Origin: Planctomycetaceae bacterium
GTDB taxonomy: Bacteria; Planctomycetota; Planctomycetia; Pirellulales; Thermoguttaceae
DNA length: 5,385 nucleotides
Reading direction: 5' to 3'
NCBI GenBank assembly: GCA_031266315.1
Contig: JAISBG010000405.1
Coordinates: 1 to 5,385, forward strand
Position 1 is the stretch's first letter, and every line of letters begins with the position of its first letter. Below, piece by piece: positions 1 to 5,247 of the stretch. The notes beneath the pieces were generated by a model. The model saw only the letters and a list, made by a program, of their open reading frames with translations. It ran no database searches and was not told where the DNA came from. The position numbers were made by a program, and so were the translations under genes.

Positions 1-777
1 GAATTTCGGAAAAACCTGAAAGGGAATCGTCCGTTGGTTTTAGATACAAGTGTTGTGATTGACGGACGTATTGCTGATGTCATGGAAACCATGATCATCG
101 ATAGCCGGCTTATCATGCCGCGTTTTGCAATCAACGAACTTCAGCGAATTGCCGACAGTTCCGACCGAAGCCGCCGAACAAGAGGACGACGCGGTCTGGA
201 TATTTTGAACCGGCTGCAAAAAATGAAAGGTATTGATATTCAAATTGATGATACCGATTTGCCGGAATTTCGCGGGCAACCGGTTGATCTGAAACTGGTT
301 GCGCTGGTAAAACACCTTGAAGGAAAACTCGTTACCAACGATTATAATCTCAACAAAGTGGCAAAAATTCAGGGTGTTGATGTTATCAATCTGAATGATT
401 TGGCAAACGCGATGAAACCGGTTTTTTTGCCGGGTGAAAAGTTGGATGTTGATATTGTCAAAAGCGGCGAAGAAGCCAGTCAGGGAATTGGTTATCTGGA
501 CGACGGAACAATGGTTGTGGTTGATAACGGACGGGAACATGTGGGGGAACGTGTTGTTGTTACGGTAACAAGTGTACTGCAAACCAGCGCGGGACGAATG
601 ATTTTCGGACGATACGAATTTACCACCAAAAAACTCGCCGGAACGACGATTATTCACGACAGTTCCGCAATGGTTCCGCCCACCAGTATTAGTACCAATA
701 CGAAAACAGAAACTCCGGCAACTGTTCAACAAAATGGCAAAAATAACCGCTCTGGAAGCGGCAACAAACAAAAATGA
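1..777 (+). CDS. PIN/TRAM domain protein, YacL-like (5' end outside window)
   Basis: The reading frame is open from base 1 to the TGA at 775-777, giving 258 visible residues. The TTG at 34 lies inside the conserved start of the PIN domain, so it is not the true start and the gene begins left of the window. The PIN fold starts with [10 protein letters not shown] (residues 14-23). Acidic residues expected in a PIN metal site are D15, E46, D96 and D114 (the last in TNDYNL). A TRAM domain, a small RNA-binding beta barrel, follows at about 132-206, ending near [11 protein letters not shown]. The last 50 or so residues are a low-complexity polar, basic tail. Full-length YacL-type proteins normally carry membrane helices before the PIN domain; that part is not visible. 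Family members are presumed RNA-binding or RNase-like, but no substrate can be named from sequence. The domain call is firm, the function is not. Confidence 0.93.
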   Translation, partial: EFRKNLKGNRPLVLDTSVVIDGRIADVMETMIIDSRLIMPRFAINELQRIADSSDRSRRTRGRRGLDILNRLQKMKGIDIQIDDTDLPEFRGQPVDLKLVALVKHLEGKLVTNDYNLNKVAKIQGVDVINLNDLANAMKPVFLPGEKLDVDIVKSGEEASQGIGYLDDGTMVVVDNGREHVGERVVVTVTSVLQTSAGRMIFGRYEFTTKKLAGTTIIHDSSAMVPPTSISTNTKTETPATVQQNGKNNRSGSGNKQK

Positions 778-783
778 CCGCAA

Positions 784-1263
784 ATGTCTCATTCGCCCAC
801 TTCTTTTATCGAACTATTGAAACGCGATCAGCGATACAGAGCGGAAGCGTACGCTTTTGTTTATGAAGCACTGAGTTATGCTCAAAGTGTTTTGGAATCA
901 AGCAAAAAAGAAATATATAAATCAAATAAATCAAAATCAATTTCAGAAGAGAACCTGACGAAAATAAAAAATCAGGAACAAAACGAGATTACCGAAACCG
1001 ATTTCGGCAACCATGTTACCGGACAAGAACTTTGCAAAGCGGCACGAAAATACGCGATTTCCCAATATGGTTTTCTTGCCAAAACGGTATTAAATTCTAT
1101 TGGAATCCGCAAAACCGATGATATCGGCAATATTGTTTATAATCTGATCAGTATCGGACAAATGCGAAAAACTCCGCAAGATAACCGTGAAGATTTTACA
1201 AACGTTTTCGATTTCGAAACCGCATTCGCCGAAACGTATCAAATTCATTCCGGTAATACCTAA
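784..1263 (+). CDS. Minf_1886 family protein (PVC-group conserved hypothetical)
   Basis: This 159-aa protein matches, from memory, a small conserved family largely restricted to Planctomycetes and Verrucomicrobia and named after Minf_1886 of Methylacidiphilum. Recognisable blocks are the N-terminal helix with AEAYAFVYEAL (residues 20-30), HVTGQELCKAARKYA (77-91), GIRKTDDIGNIVYNLI (107-122) and KTPQDNREDF (129-138). Residues about 38-75 are a Lys/Ser/Glu-rich, AT-rich linker that looks like a lineage-specific insertion. There is no signal peptide or membrane segment, so it is probably cytosolic. The ATG at 784 is the only ATG between the in-frame TGA at 775-777 and the conserved region. It has no clear Shine-Dalgarno sequence, and the 6-nt gap to the PIN/TRAM stop suggests translational coupling in one operon. 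The molecular function of the family is unknown. Confidence 0.88.
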   Translation: MSHSPTSFIELLKRDQRYRAEAYAFVYEALSYAQSVLESSKKEIYKSNKSKSISEENLTKIKNQEQNEITETDFGNHVTGQELCKAARKYAISQYGFLAKTVLNSIGIRKTDDIGNIVYNLISIGQMRKTPQDNREDFTNVFDFETAFAETYQIHSGNT

Positions 1264-1321
1264 TTTTTACTTTTGAAATTCTGTAATATTTCAGTCGCTT
1301 GTACGGTAGTGGAACATCGTC

Positions 1322-1356
1322 TATACTGCGTTAAGGTTGTATTTGGTATTTTTCAA
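1322..1356 (+). repeat. Dispersed 35-nt intergenic repeat, copy A
   Basis: The sequence starts TATACTGCGTTAAGGTTGTA and ends TTTGGTATTTTTCAA. It matches 5280-5314 in the same orientation at 32 of 35 positions, with no gaps. Copy A begins 58 nt after the stop of the Minf_1886 gene and copy B begins 83 nt after the stop of der, so both lie just downstream of a core gene. A diverged inverted copy at 1971-2001 shares the TTGGTATTTTT block. The role is unknown; it could be the end of a mobile repeat or a processing or regulatory element. Confidence 0.75.
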
Positions 1357-1363
1357 AGGATCG

Positions 1364-1393
1364 AAATTAAGTTTTCGCAACCTAATTTTTTTT
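1364..1393 (+). terminator. Possible AT-rich intrinsic terminator of the PIN/TRAM operon
   Basis: AAATTA (1364-1369) pairs with TAATTT (1383-1388). After one mismatch, GTT (1371-1373) pairs with AAC (1379-1381) around a TTCGC-type loop, and an eight-T run covers 1386-1393. This is about 100 nt after the Minf_1886 stop. The stem has few GC pairs, so termination may be weak. The same bases form part of the outer inverted repeat (CAACCTAATTT), so the resemblance may be incidental. Confidence 0.35.
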
Positions 1394-1445
1394 ACAAAAC
1401 AACCTCAGTAGCAAAAATGATAAAAATATCCTAACCTCATTACCT
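1378..1445 (+). repeat. Outer inverted-repeat arm, left
   Basis: This 68-nt arm pairs without gaps with 1845-1912. Three blocks are identical to the reverse complement of the right arm: CAACCTAATTT (1378-1388), AAACAACCTCAGTAGC (1397-1412) and AACCTCATTACCT (1433-1445). The spacers between them (8 and 20 nt) keep their length but have mostly lost sequence similarity. Each block contains an AACCT box, at 1379, 1401 and 1433. Confidence 0.8.
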
Positions 1446-1524
1446 TATTAACTCATGTTACGCACTGTAGGTAAAAAAGTCGGTCAAATATACATCAACA
1501 CAGTAGGATTACAAGTTTTTCTCC

Positions 1525-1537
1525 GCCCTGCAAGGGC
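1525..1537. repeat. Small hairpin, left arm module 1
   Basis: GCCCT (1525-1529) pairs with AGGGC (1533-1537) around a 3-nt loop. Its mirror in the right arm, at 1770-1783, keeps a hairpin although the sequence changed: GCCCC pairs with GGGGC. Retention of pairing despite base changes suggests the fold matters. Confidence 0.65.
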
Positions 1538-1548
1538 AATGCGTAACA

Positions 1549-1569
1549 ACCCACCGCAACGCGGTGGGT
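1549..1569. repeat. Perfect 9-bp GC-rich hairpin, left arm module 2
   Basis: ACCCACCGC (1549-1557) pairs perfectly with GCGGTGGGT (1561-1569) around an AAC loop. It is the strongest small hairpin in the window and is exactly mirrored at 1738-1758. It is flanked by CGTAACA on the left and AACAG on the right. Confidence 0.85.
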
Positions 1570-1590
1570 AACAGTCCTTCCCCAACAATC

Positions 1591-1603
1591 GCCCTGAAAG
1601 GGC
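1591..1603. repeat. GCCCTGAAAGGGC hairpin, left arm module 3
   Basis: GCCCT (1591-1595) pairs with AGGGC (1599-1603) around a GAA loop, within CAATCGCCCTGAAAGGGCAA. The mirrored copy is at 1706-1718. This hairpin type resembles the REP-like palindromes spread through many bacterial genomes. Confidence 0.75.
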
Positions 1604-1705
1604 AATGGATTAGTGAATAGTTGATAGTGAATAGTGGGAGACGCAAGCGGAGTTAATACGATACAATAACTTAACTCTCAACTATCCACTTTCCACTAAT
1701 ACGTT

Positions 1706-1718
1706 GCCCTTTCAGGGC
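1706..1718. repeat. GCCCTTTCAGGGC hairpin, right arm module 3
   Basis: This is the exact reverse complement of 1591-1603. GCCCT (1706-1710) pairs with AGGGC (1714-1718). The identity extends outward on the right through GATTGTT. Confidence 0.75.
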
Positions 1719-1737
1719 GATTGTTCGGGAGGGACTT

Positions 1738-1758
1738 ACCCACCGCGTTGCGGTGGGT
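1738..1758. repeat. Perfect 9-bp GC-rich hairpin, right arm module 2
   Basis: ACCCACCGC (1738-1746) pairs with GCGGTGGGT (1750-1758) around a GTT loop. It is the exact reverse complement of the left-arm hairpin at 1549-1569, so each strand can form either two local hairpins or one long foldback. Confidence 0.85.
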
Positions 1759-1769
1759 TGTTATGCAAT

Positions 1770-1783
1770 GCCCCTAAAGGGGC
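1770..1783. repeat. GCCCC-GGGGC hairpin, right arm module 1
   Basis: GCCCC (1770-1774) pairs with GGGGC (1779-1783) around TAAA. It is the mirror of the left-arm hairpin at 1525-1537 with compensated base changes and one extra GC pair. Confidence 0.65.
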
Positions 1784-1844
1784 GGAGGAAAAACTTGCAA
1801 TCCTATGCCCCTTGCGTAACATGAGTTATTAAAAATGATCAATG

Positions 1845-1912
1845 AGGTAATGAGGTTGGTTTAGGGAAAATCAATAGGCTACTGAGGTTGTTTAGTCAGA
1901 GAAATTAGGTTG
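1845..1912 (-). repeat. Outer inverted-repeat arm, right
   Basis: This is the mirror of 1378-1445. The identical blocks are AGGTAATGAGGTT (1845-1857), GCTACTGAGGTTGTTT (1878-1893) and AAATTAGGTTG (1902-1912). A further ATGAGGTTA just outside (1916-1923) adds a fourth AGGTT box. The coordinates of all three block pairs sum to the same value (3290), showing that no insertion or deletion separates them. Confidence 0.8.
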
Positions 1913-1936
1913 AAAATGAGGTTACCGCTAGGCTGC

Positions 1937-1954
1937 TTTTACGTAACAGTAAAA
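1937..1954. promoter_or_regulatory. Small palindrome upstream of the ankyrin gene
   Basis: TTTTAC (1937-1942) and GTAAAA (1949-1954) form a 6-bp inverted repeat around a 6-nt centre, about 80 nt before the ankyrin start codon. It could be an operator half-site pair, but in AT-rich DNA such a match can arise by chance. Confidence 0.2.
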
Positions 1955-1970
1955 ATTTAGTGAGTCGTTA

Positions 1971-2001
1971 AAAAATACCAATTTTATAACTCACGCCATA
2001 T
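1971..2001 (-). repeat. Diverged inverted copy of the 35-nt repeat
   Basis: Read on the minus strand, 31 nt here align without gaps to the inner part of copy A (1323-1353), about 21 of 31 positions matching. The match includes the full TTGGTATTTTT block (minus strand of 1971-1981) and a GCGT block. Together with copy A it closes the outermost layer of the intergenic foldback, 33 nt before the ankyrin start codon. Confidence 0.45.
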
Positions 2002-2019
2002 CTAACTCATCTAAATTTT

Positions 2020-2024
2020 GGAGA
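2020..2024 (+). promoter_or_regulatory. Ribosome binding site of the ankyrin gene
   Basis: GGAGA at 2020-2024 lies 9 nt before the ATG at 2034. It is the best Shine-Dalgarno match in the window and supports this start codon. Confidence 0.7.
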
Positions 2025-2033
2025 ATCTGAATT

Positions 2034-3728
2034 ATGGACGAAACAAAATATAACGAACTCATTACAAGAGGATTTACATTTCTCAAAAGCGAGAAACACG
2101 ATTCAGCCTTAAAGGCTTTTAATGAAGCAATTAGATTGGATTCGGAGGATGCGAGAGGGTTTGTTGGTCGTGGAATTGTTTACATATTGATTAAAGATAT
2201 TGACTCTGCTGTTGCCGATTTCAATACAGCCCTACAAATTGACCCGAACTCAACTGAGTTACCGCAATATGAAGAGTATCCCCTATACTATGCTGCACTT
2301 AGTGATAACTTAGAAGTTGTTAAATATCTTGTTGATAAAGGCGCAGATGTAAATGCAAAAGTTAATAACCGTTATCATATACCTCTATTCCCTGCTGCAC
2401 GTAACGGTAACTTGGAAGTTGTTAAATATCTCGTTGACAAAGGCGCGGATATAAATGTAGAAAACACGTTTGATGAAACACCTCTATTTCCTGCTGCACG
2501 TAGTGGTAACTTGGAAGTTGTTAAATACTTTGTTGACAAAGGATTGGATGTAAATACAAAAGGTATAGGCAGTCGAACTCCCTTGTTCGATGCTGCACTT
2601 AGTGATAACTTGGAAGTTATTAAATATCTTGTTGAAAAAGGTGCGGATATAAATGTAAAAAACACGTTCGGGTGCACTCCGCTATTCTCTGCTGCACATA
2701 ATGGTAACTTAGAAGTTGTTAAATATCTTGTTGAAAAAGGATTGGATGTAAATGCAAAAACTAAAGACGGCACGACTCTCTTATTCCCTGCTACACATAG
2801 TAGTAACTTGGAAGTTATTAAATATCTTGTTGTTAAAAAAGGACTGGATGTAAATGCAAAAACTAATTACGGTAAAACACCCCTGTTTCCTGCTGCACTT
2901 AGTGGTAACTTGGAAGTTATTAAATATCTTGTTGACAAAGGCGCGGATATAAACGCAAAAGATAAAAGCAGCCAAACTCCCCTCTTCAATGCTGCACATA
3001 GCGGTAACTTGGAAGTTGTTAAATATCTTGTTGAAAAAGGCGCGGATATAAATGTAGAAAACATGACTCCCCTCTCCAATGCTACACTTAGCGGCAACTT
3101 GGAAGTTATTAAATATTTTGTTGAAAAAGGACTGGATGTAAACGCAAAAGATAAAGACAGTGAAACTCCTCTCTTCAATGCTGCACGTAGCGGTAACTTG
3201 GAAATTATTAGATATCTTGTTGAAAAAGGTGCAGATATAAATGTAGAAGATGGATTCGGTAAAACGCCCCTATTTCCTGCTGCAAGTAGTAGAAACTTGG
3301 AAGTCGTTAAATATTTTGTTGAAAAAGGACTGGATGTAAACGCAAAAGATAAAGAAAGTCAAACTCCCCTATTCAGTGCTGCACGTATCGGTAACTTAGA
3401 AGTTGTTAAATATCTTGTTGAAAAAGGCGCGGACATAAACGCAAAAGATAAAGACGGTCAAACTCCCTTTTTTATTGTTGCACGTAGTGGTAACTTGAAA
3501 GTAGTTGAATATTTTGTTGAACAAGGCGCGGATATAAATGCAGAAAACGGGGACGGTAAAACACCTCTATTTCTTGCTGCAAGTAATAGTAACTTGGAAG
3601 TTGTTAAATATCTTTATCTTGTCGAAAAAGGACTTGATGTAAACGGAAAAGATAAAGATGGCAACATGTTACTTGATTGGACTGAAAATGCACCGGATTG
3701 GATCAAATGTCTCTACACTCCTTTTTGA
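2034..3728 (+). CDS. TPR-ankyrin repeat fusion protein, 564 aa
   Basis: Residues 5-40 and 41-75 form two TPR motifs (AFNEAIRLDSEDA and DFNTALQIDPNS mark the second helices). They are followed by 14 ankyrin repeats from residue 83 to 545, mostly 33 aa, with the pattern TPLF-AA-GNLEVVKYLVEKGADIN. A partial C-terminal cap ends DWIKCLYTPF. The ankyrin core consensus is kept throughout (TPL, AA, G-L-VV-YLV-KGADIN). There is no signal peptide, transmembrane helix or catalytic domain, so it is most likely a cytosolic protein-binding scaffold; the partner is unknown. The start at ATG 2034 is supported by GGAGA 9 nt upstream. The gene is AT-rich and often uses ATA for Ile, unlike der. Its repeats are nearly identical at the DNA level, indicating recent expansion. 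Ankyrin proteins can be effectors in host-associated bacteria, but nothing here shows export. Confidence 0.92.
   Translation: MDETKYNELITRGFTFLKSEKHDSALKAFNEAIRLDSEDARGFVGRGIVYILIKDIDSAVADFNTALQIDPNSTELPQYEEYPLYYAALSDNLEVVKYLVDKGADVNAKVNNRYHIPLFPAARNGNLEVVKYLVDKGADINVENTFDETPLFPAARSGNLEVVKYFVDKGLDVNTKGIGSRTPLFDAALSDNLEVIKYLVEKGADINVKNTFGCTPLFSAAHNGNLEVVKYLVEKGLDVNAKTKDGTTLLFPATHSSNLEVIKYLVVKKGLDVNAKTNYGKTPLFPAALSGNLEVIKYLVDKGADINAKDKSSQTPLFNAAHSGNLEVVKYLVEKGADINVENMTPLSNATLSGNLEVIKYFVEKGLDVNAKDKDSETPLFNAARSGNLEIIRYLVEKGADINVEDGFGKTPLFPAASSRNLEVVKYFVEKGLDVNAKDKESQTPLFSAARIGNLEVVKYLVEKGADINAKDKDGQTPFFIVARSGNLKVVEYFVEQGADINAENGDGKTPLFLAASNSNLEVVKYLYLVEKGLDVNGKDKDGNMLLDWTENAPDWIKCLYTPF
2280..3668 (+). 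repeat. Tandem 99-bp ankyrin-coding repeats (14 units)
   Basis: Units start at residues 83, 117, 150, 183, 216, 249, 283, 316, 346, 379, 412, 445, 478 and 511. The core GGTAACTTGGAAGTTGTTAA recurs with few changes in most units. Four units depart from 33 codons, always in frame: unit 1 (34), unit 6 (34, VVKKG), unit 8 (30, three residues lost before MTPLSN) and unit 14 (35, KYLYLV). Two unit types, ending KGADIN and KGLDVN, often alternate, pointing to duplication of two-repeat (about 198-bp) blocks. Confidence 0.9.
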
Positions 3729-3792
3729 CAGAACAGCCAATGTAAAGATTTTTTCGTTAAATTTTGGAACCGTAAATTCTAACTGGTTTTAG

Positions 3793-3820
3793 TACAATAT
3801 TCAGTATAAAATAATTAGGA
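3793..3820 (+). promoter_or_regulatory. Candidate der promoter -10 region and RBS
   Basis: The 97-nt gap between the ankyrin gene and der contains two -10-like hexamers, TACAAT (3793-3798) and TATAAA (3805-3810). Neither has a convincing -35 at standard spacing; TTGGAA at 3764-3769 is 23 nt from the first. AGGA (3817-3820), 5 nt before the ATG at 3826, is a plausible Shine-Dalgarno sequence. No clear terminator follows the ankyrin stop, so readthrough from that gene is also possible. Confidence 0.3.
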
Positions 3821-3825
3821 AAAAA

Positions 3826-5196
3826 ATGTCTATCCCCAAAGTGGCAATTGTCGGGCGTCCGAATGTTGGTAAATCGAGTCTGTTTAATTGGTTGATTGGT
3901 CAACGTGTTTCGATTGTTGATCCGACTGCCGGTGTAACACGGGATCGTGTTACGTTCCTTCTTGATCTGAATGACGAAGGTCAGCAACCGCAATTGATTG
4001 AACTGATTGATACCGGCGGAATGGGTATTGTCGATGTAGATGATCTTTCGGAACATATCGAAGATCAAATCCGTCTTGCGATTCATTCGGCAGACTTAAT
4101 ACTTTTTATTGTTTCGGCGCGTGACGGTATTGTTCCGTTGGACGAAATTGTTGCCGAACAACTCCGCCAACTCAGCCGCCCGATTCTTTTGGTTGCCAAT
4201 AAAGCCGATAACGAACGCGAAGAACGAAACGCTGAAGAATTTCAAATTTTTGGTTGGGGTGTTTTGCCGGTAAGTGCGCAACAAAAACGCGGAAGAGTTT
4301 TTCTAACGGAAACAATTCGGGAAACGTTGCAGAAAAACAATCTGTTTGCGGAATCCGGTGAGGAAATAGCAGAACCGGTGATGAAACTTGCTATTGTCGG
4401 ACGACGTAACGCCGGTAAAAGTACGTTTATTAACACGCTCACCAACGAAAAACGGGTTATTGCCAGCGATGTGCCGGGAACAACACGGGATTCAGTGGAT
4501 GTCCGGTTTGAAATGGACGGCAAAACGTTTATTGCAATTGACACGCCCGGATTTTTGAGACGAAAAGGAATCAAAAGCGATTTACAATTTTACAGTACCA
4601 ACCGTGCGGAAAAAAGTATTCATCGGGCTGATGTTATTTTGCTTTTCTTTGAAGCCAATTCACAAATTCAGGCAACCGAACGCCAACTGGTTAATTTTAT
4701 TAAGAACGAGATGAAACCGTGTATTTTTGTTGTGAATAAATGGGACACGATGGTTGATCAGATGCCGACGGAAAGATGGGGCGATTATTTGCGTGACGTT
4801 TTTCCTGATTTTGCATATACTCCGATTGCGTTTATTACGGGCAAAACGGGCAAGAATATTAAAATGATGCTCAATCATGCTCAAATGCTTTTCAACCAAT
4901 CGCGGTTACGAATTTCGACGCCGCAACTTAATAAACTTGTTGCAGCGGCATTGGAAACGAATCCTCCGCCGTTGTATCATCATCACAAGGTCAAGATTTA
5001 TTATGCTTCTCAGGTTAACAGTGCGCCTCCGACGATTGTGCTTTTTTGTAACATGCCGGATGCCTTATCAATGCCTTATCAGCGTTATCTTCTTAATTTT
5101 CTGCGTGACGGACTACCGTTCCACGAAGTTCCGGTGAGATTATTGTTCCGAAAACGAGAATCAAACGATCTTAGAAACGATATCGAAACAAAATAA
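3826..5196 (+). CDS. der: Ribosome biogenesis GTPase Der (EngA)
   Basis: This 456-aa protein has the double-GTPase layout unique to Der, which binds the large ribosomal subunit precursor and is needed for its maturation in the cytosol. G domain 1: P-loop GRPNVGKSS (10-18), switch region PTAGVTRD (33-40), DTGG (62-65), NKAD (125-128), SA (150-151). G domain 2: P-loop GRRNAGKST (192-200), PGTTRD (217-222), DTPG (239-242), NKWD (304-307). A C-terminal KH-like domain runs from about 350 to 445, with PPTIVLFCNMPDA and VPVRLLFRKR. Length is typical and both ends are complete. The start ATG sits directly before IPKVAIVGRPNVGKS with AGGA 5 nt upstream. Two deviations stand out in domain 2: RRNAGKS instead of the usual RPNVGKS, and ITGKTGKN (337-344) where SA-TG-G is usual at G5. 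Neither should abolish nucleotide binding. Confidence 0.97.
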   Translation: MSIPKVAIVGRPNVGKSSLFNWLIGQRVSIVDPTAGVTRDRVTFLLDLNDEGQQPQLIELIDTGGMGIVDVDDLSEHIEDQIRLAIHSADLILFIVSARDGIVPLDEIVAEQLRQLSRPILLVANKADNEREERNAEEFQIFGWGVLPVSAQQKRGRVFLTETIRETLQKNNLFAESGEEIAEPVMKLAIVGRRNAGKSTFINTLTNEKRVIASDVPGTTRDSVDVRFEMDGKTFIAIDTPGFLRRKGIKSDLQFYSTNRAEKSIHRADVILLFFEANSQIQATERQLVNFIKNEMKPCIFVVNKWDTMVDQMPTERWGDYLRDVFPDFAYTPIAFITGKTGKNIKMMLNHAQMLFNQSRLRISTPQLNKLVAAALETNPPPLYHHHKVKIYYASQVNSAPPTIVLFCNMPDALSMPYQRYLLNFLRDGLPFHEVPVRLLFRKRESNDLRNDIETK

Positions 5197-5220
5197 AAAG
5201 CGATTGCCGATTTTTAATAA

Positions 5221-5239
5221 TTTTTTGCAACGCAAAAAA
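5221..5239. terminator. Perfect 8-bp inverted repeat after der, possible terminator
   Basis: TTTTTTGC (5221-5228) and GCAAAAAA (5232-5239) are perfect inverted repeats with an AAC centre, 24 nt after the der stop. On the + strand a T-rich stretch precedes rather than follows the stem, so it is not a classic terminator for der, though the fold could still stabilise the 3' end. In minus orientation the match is no better. Confidence 0.3.
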
Positions 5240-5247
5240 CATCAGAT

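Larger units (their letters stand above)
1449..1828. mobile_element. 380-nt foldback element, non-autonomous (REP/BIME- or MITE-like)
   Basis: The ends are a perfect 16-nt inverted repeat, TAACTCATGTTACGCA at 1449-1464 and its complement at 1813-1828. The arms continue as an imperfect inverted repeat with matching modules in mirror order: TAGGATT-CAAGTTTTT, a GCCC-GGGC hairpin, TAACAACCCACCGC with its hairpin, CAATCGCCCTGAAAGGGCAA, then ATTAGTG followed by a purine-rich GAATAGT-type stretch. The centre is closed by GAGTTAA (1650-1656) against TTAACTC (1671-1677) with a 14-nt loop. There is no coding sequence inside. Palindromic clusters like this are typical of elements mobilised in trans by Y1/REP-associated tyrosine transposases, or of foldback MITEs; no such enzyme is encoded in this window. 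The structure is seen directly, the mobility is inferred. Confidence 0.6.
1264..2033. other. 770-nt non-coding region filled by nested inverted repeats
   Basis: No open reading frame with protein-like composition occurs here on either strand. Comparing the left half with the reverse complement of the right half shows three nested layers of inverted similarity centred near 1640-1665: 1322-1356 with 1971-2001 (weak), 1378-1445 with 1845-1912 (strong blocks at fixed spacing), and 1449-1645 with about 1650-1828 (strong). The region therefore behaves as one composite foldback rather than as random spacer. It separates the PIN/TRAM-Minf_1886 operon from the ankyrin gene, and the outermost right arm runs into the ankyrin gene's 5' leader. 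The layers are described separately below. Confidence 0.8.

Noticed and set aside
34..36. TTG at 34 as the start of the PIN/TRAM gene
   Set aside because: It falls at the first beta strand of the PIN domain and the frame is open further upstream, so the real start is outside the window.
40..792. Long minus-strand open frame opposite the PIN/TRAM gene
   Set aside because: It is a shadow of a well-recognised gene; the translation is rich in Cys, Asn and Phe with no family resemblance.
774..866. ATG at 774 overlapping the TGA of the PIN/TRAM gene (ATGA) as an alternative start
   Set aside because: It is in a different frame from the Minf_1886 protein and runs into a stop after about 30 codons.
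1549..1758. GC-rich hairpins considered as a tRNA, riboswitch or intrinsic terminators
   Set aside because: They lack T-runs, a cloverleaf or a known riboswitch core, and they are mirrored as pairs, which fits a palindromic repeat element.
2375..3178. Three overlapping minus-strand open frames under the ankyrin gene
   Set aside because: They repeat with the 99-bp period of the ankyrin units and are antisense shadows of the array.
2280..3668. Regular repeats considered as a CRISPR array
   Set aside because: The 99-bp period encodes continuous ankyrin repeats and there are no short repeats with unrelated spacers.
2034..3728. Ankyrin protein as a secreted host effector or toxin
   Set aside because: There is no signal peptide, secretion gene, toxin domain or immunity gene in the window.
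4877..5137. 86-aa plus-strand open frame inside the 3' part of der
   Set aside because: It overlaps the conserved KH-like domain of der in another frame and has no ribosome binding site or family resemblance.
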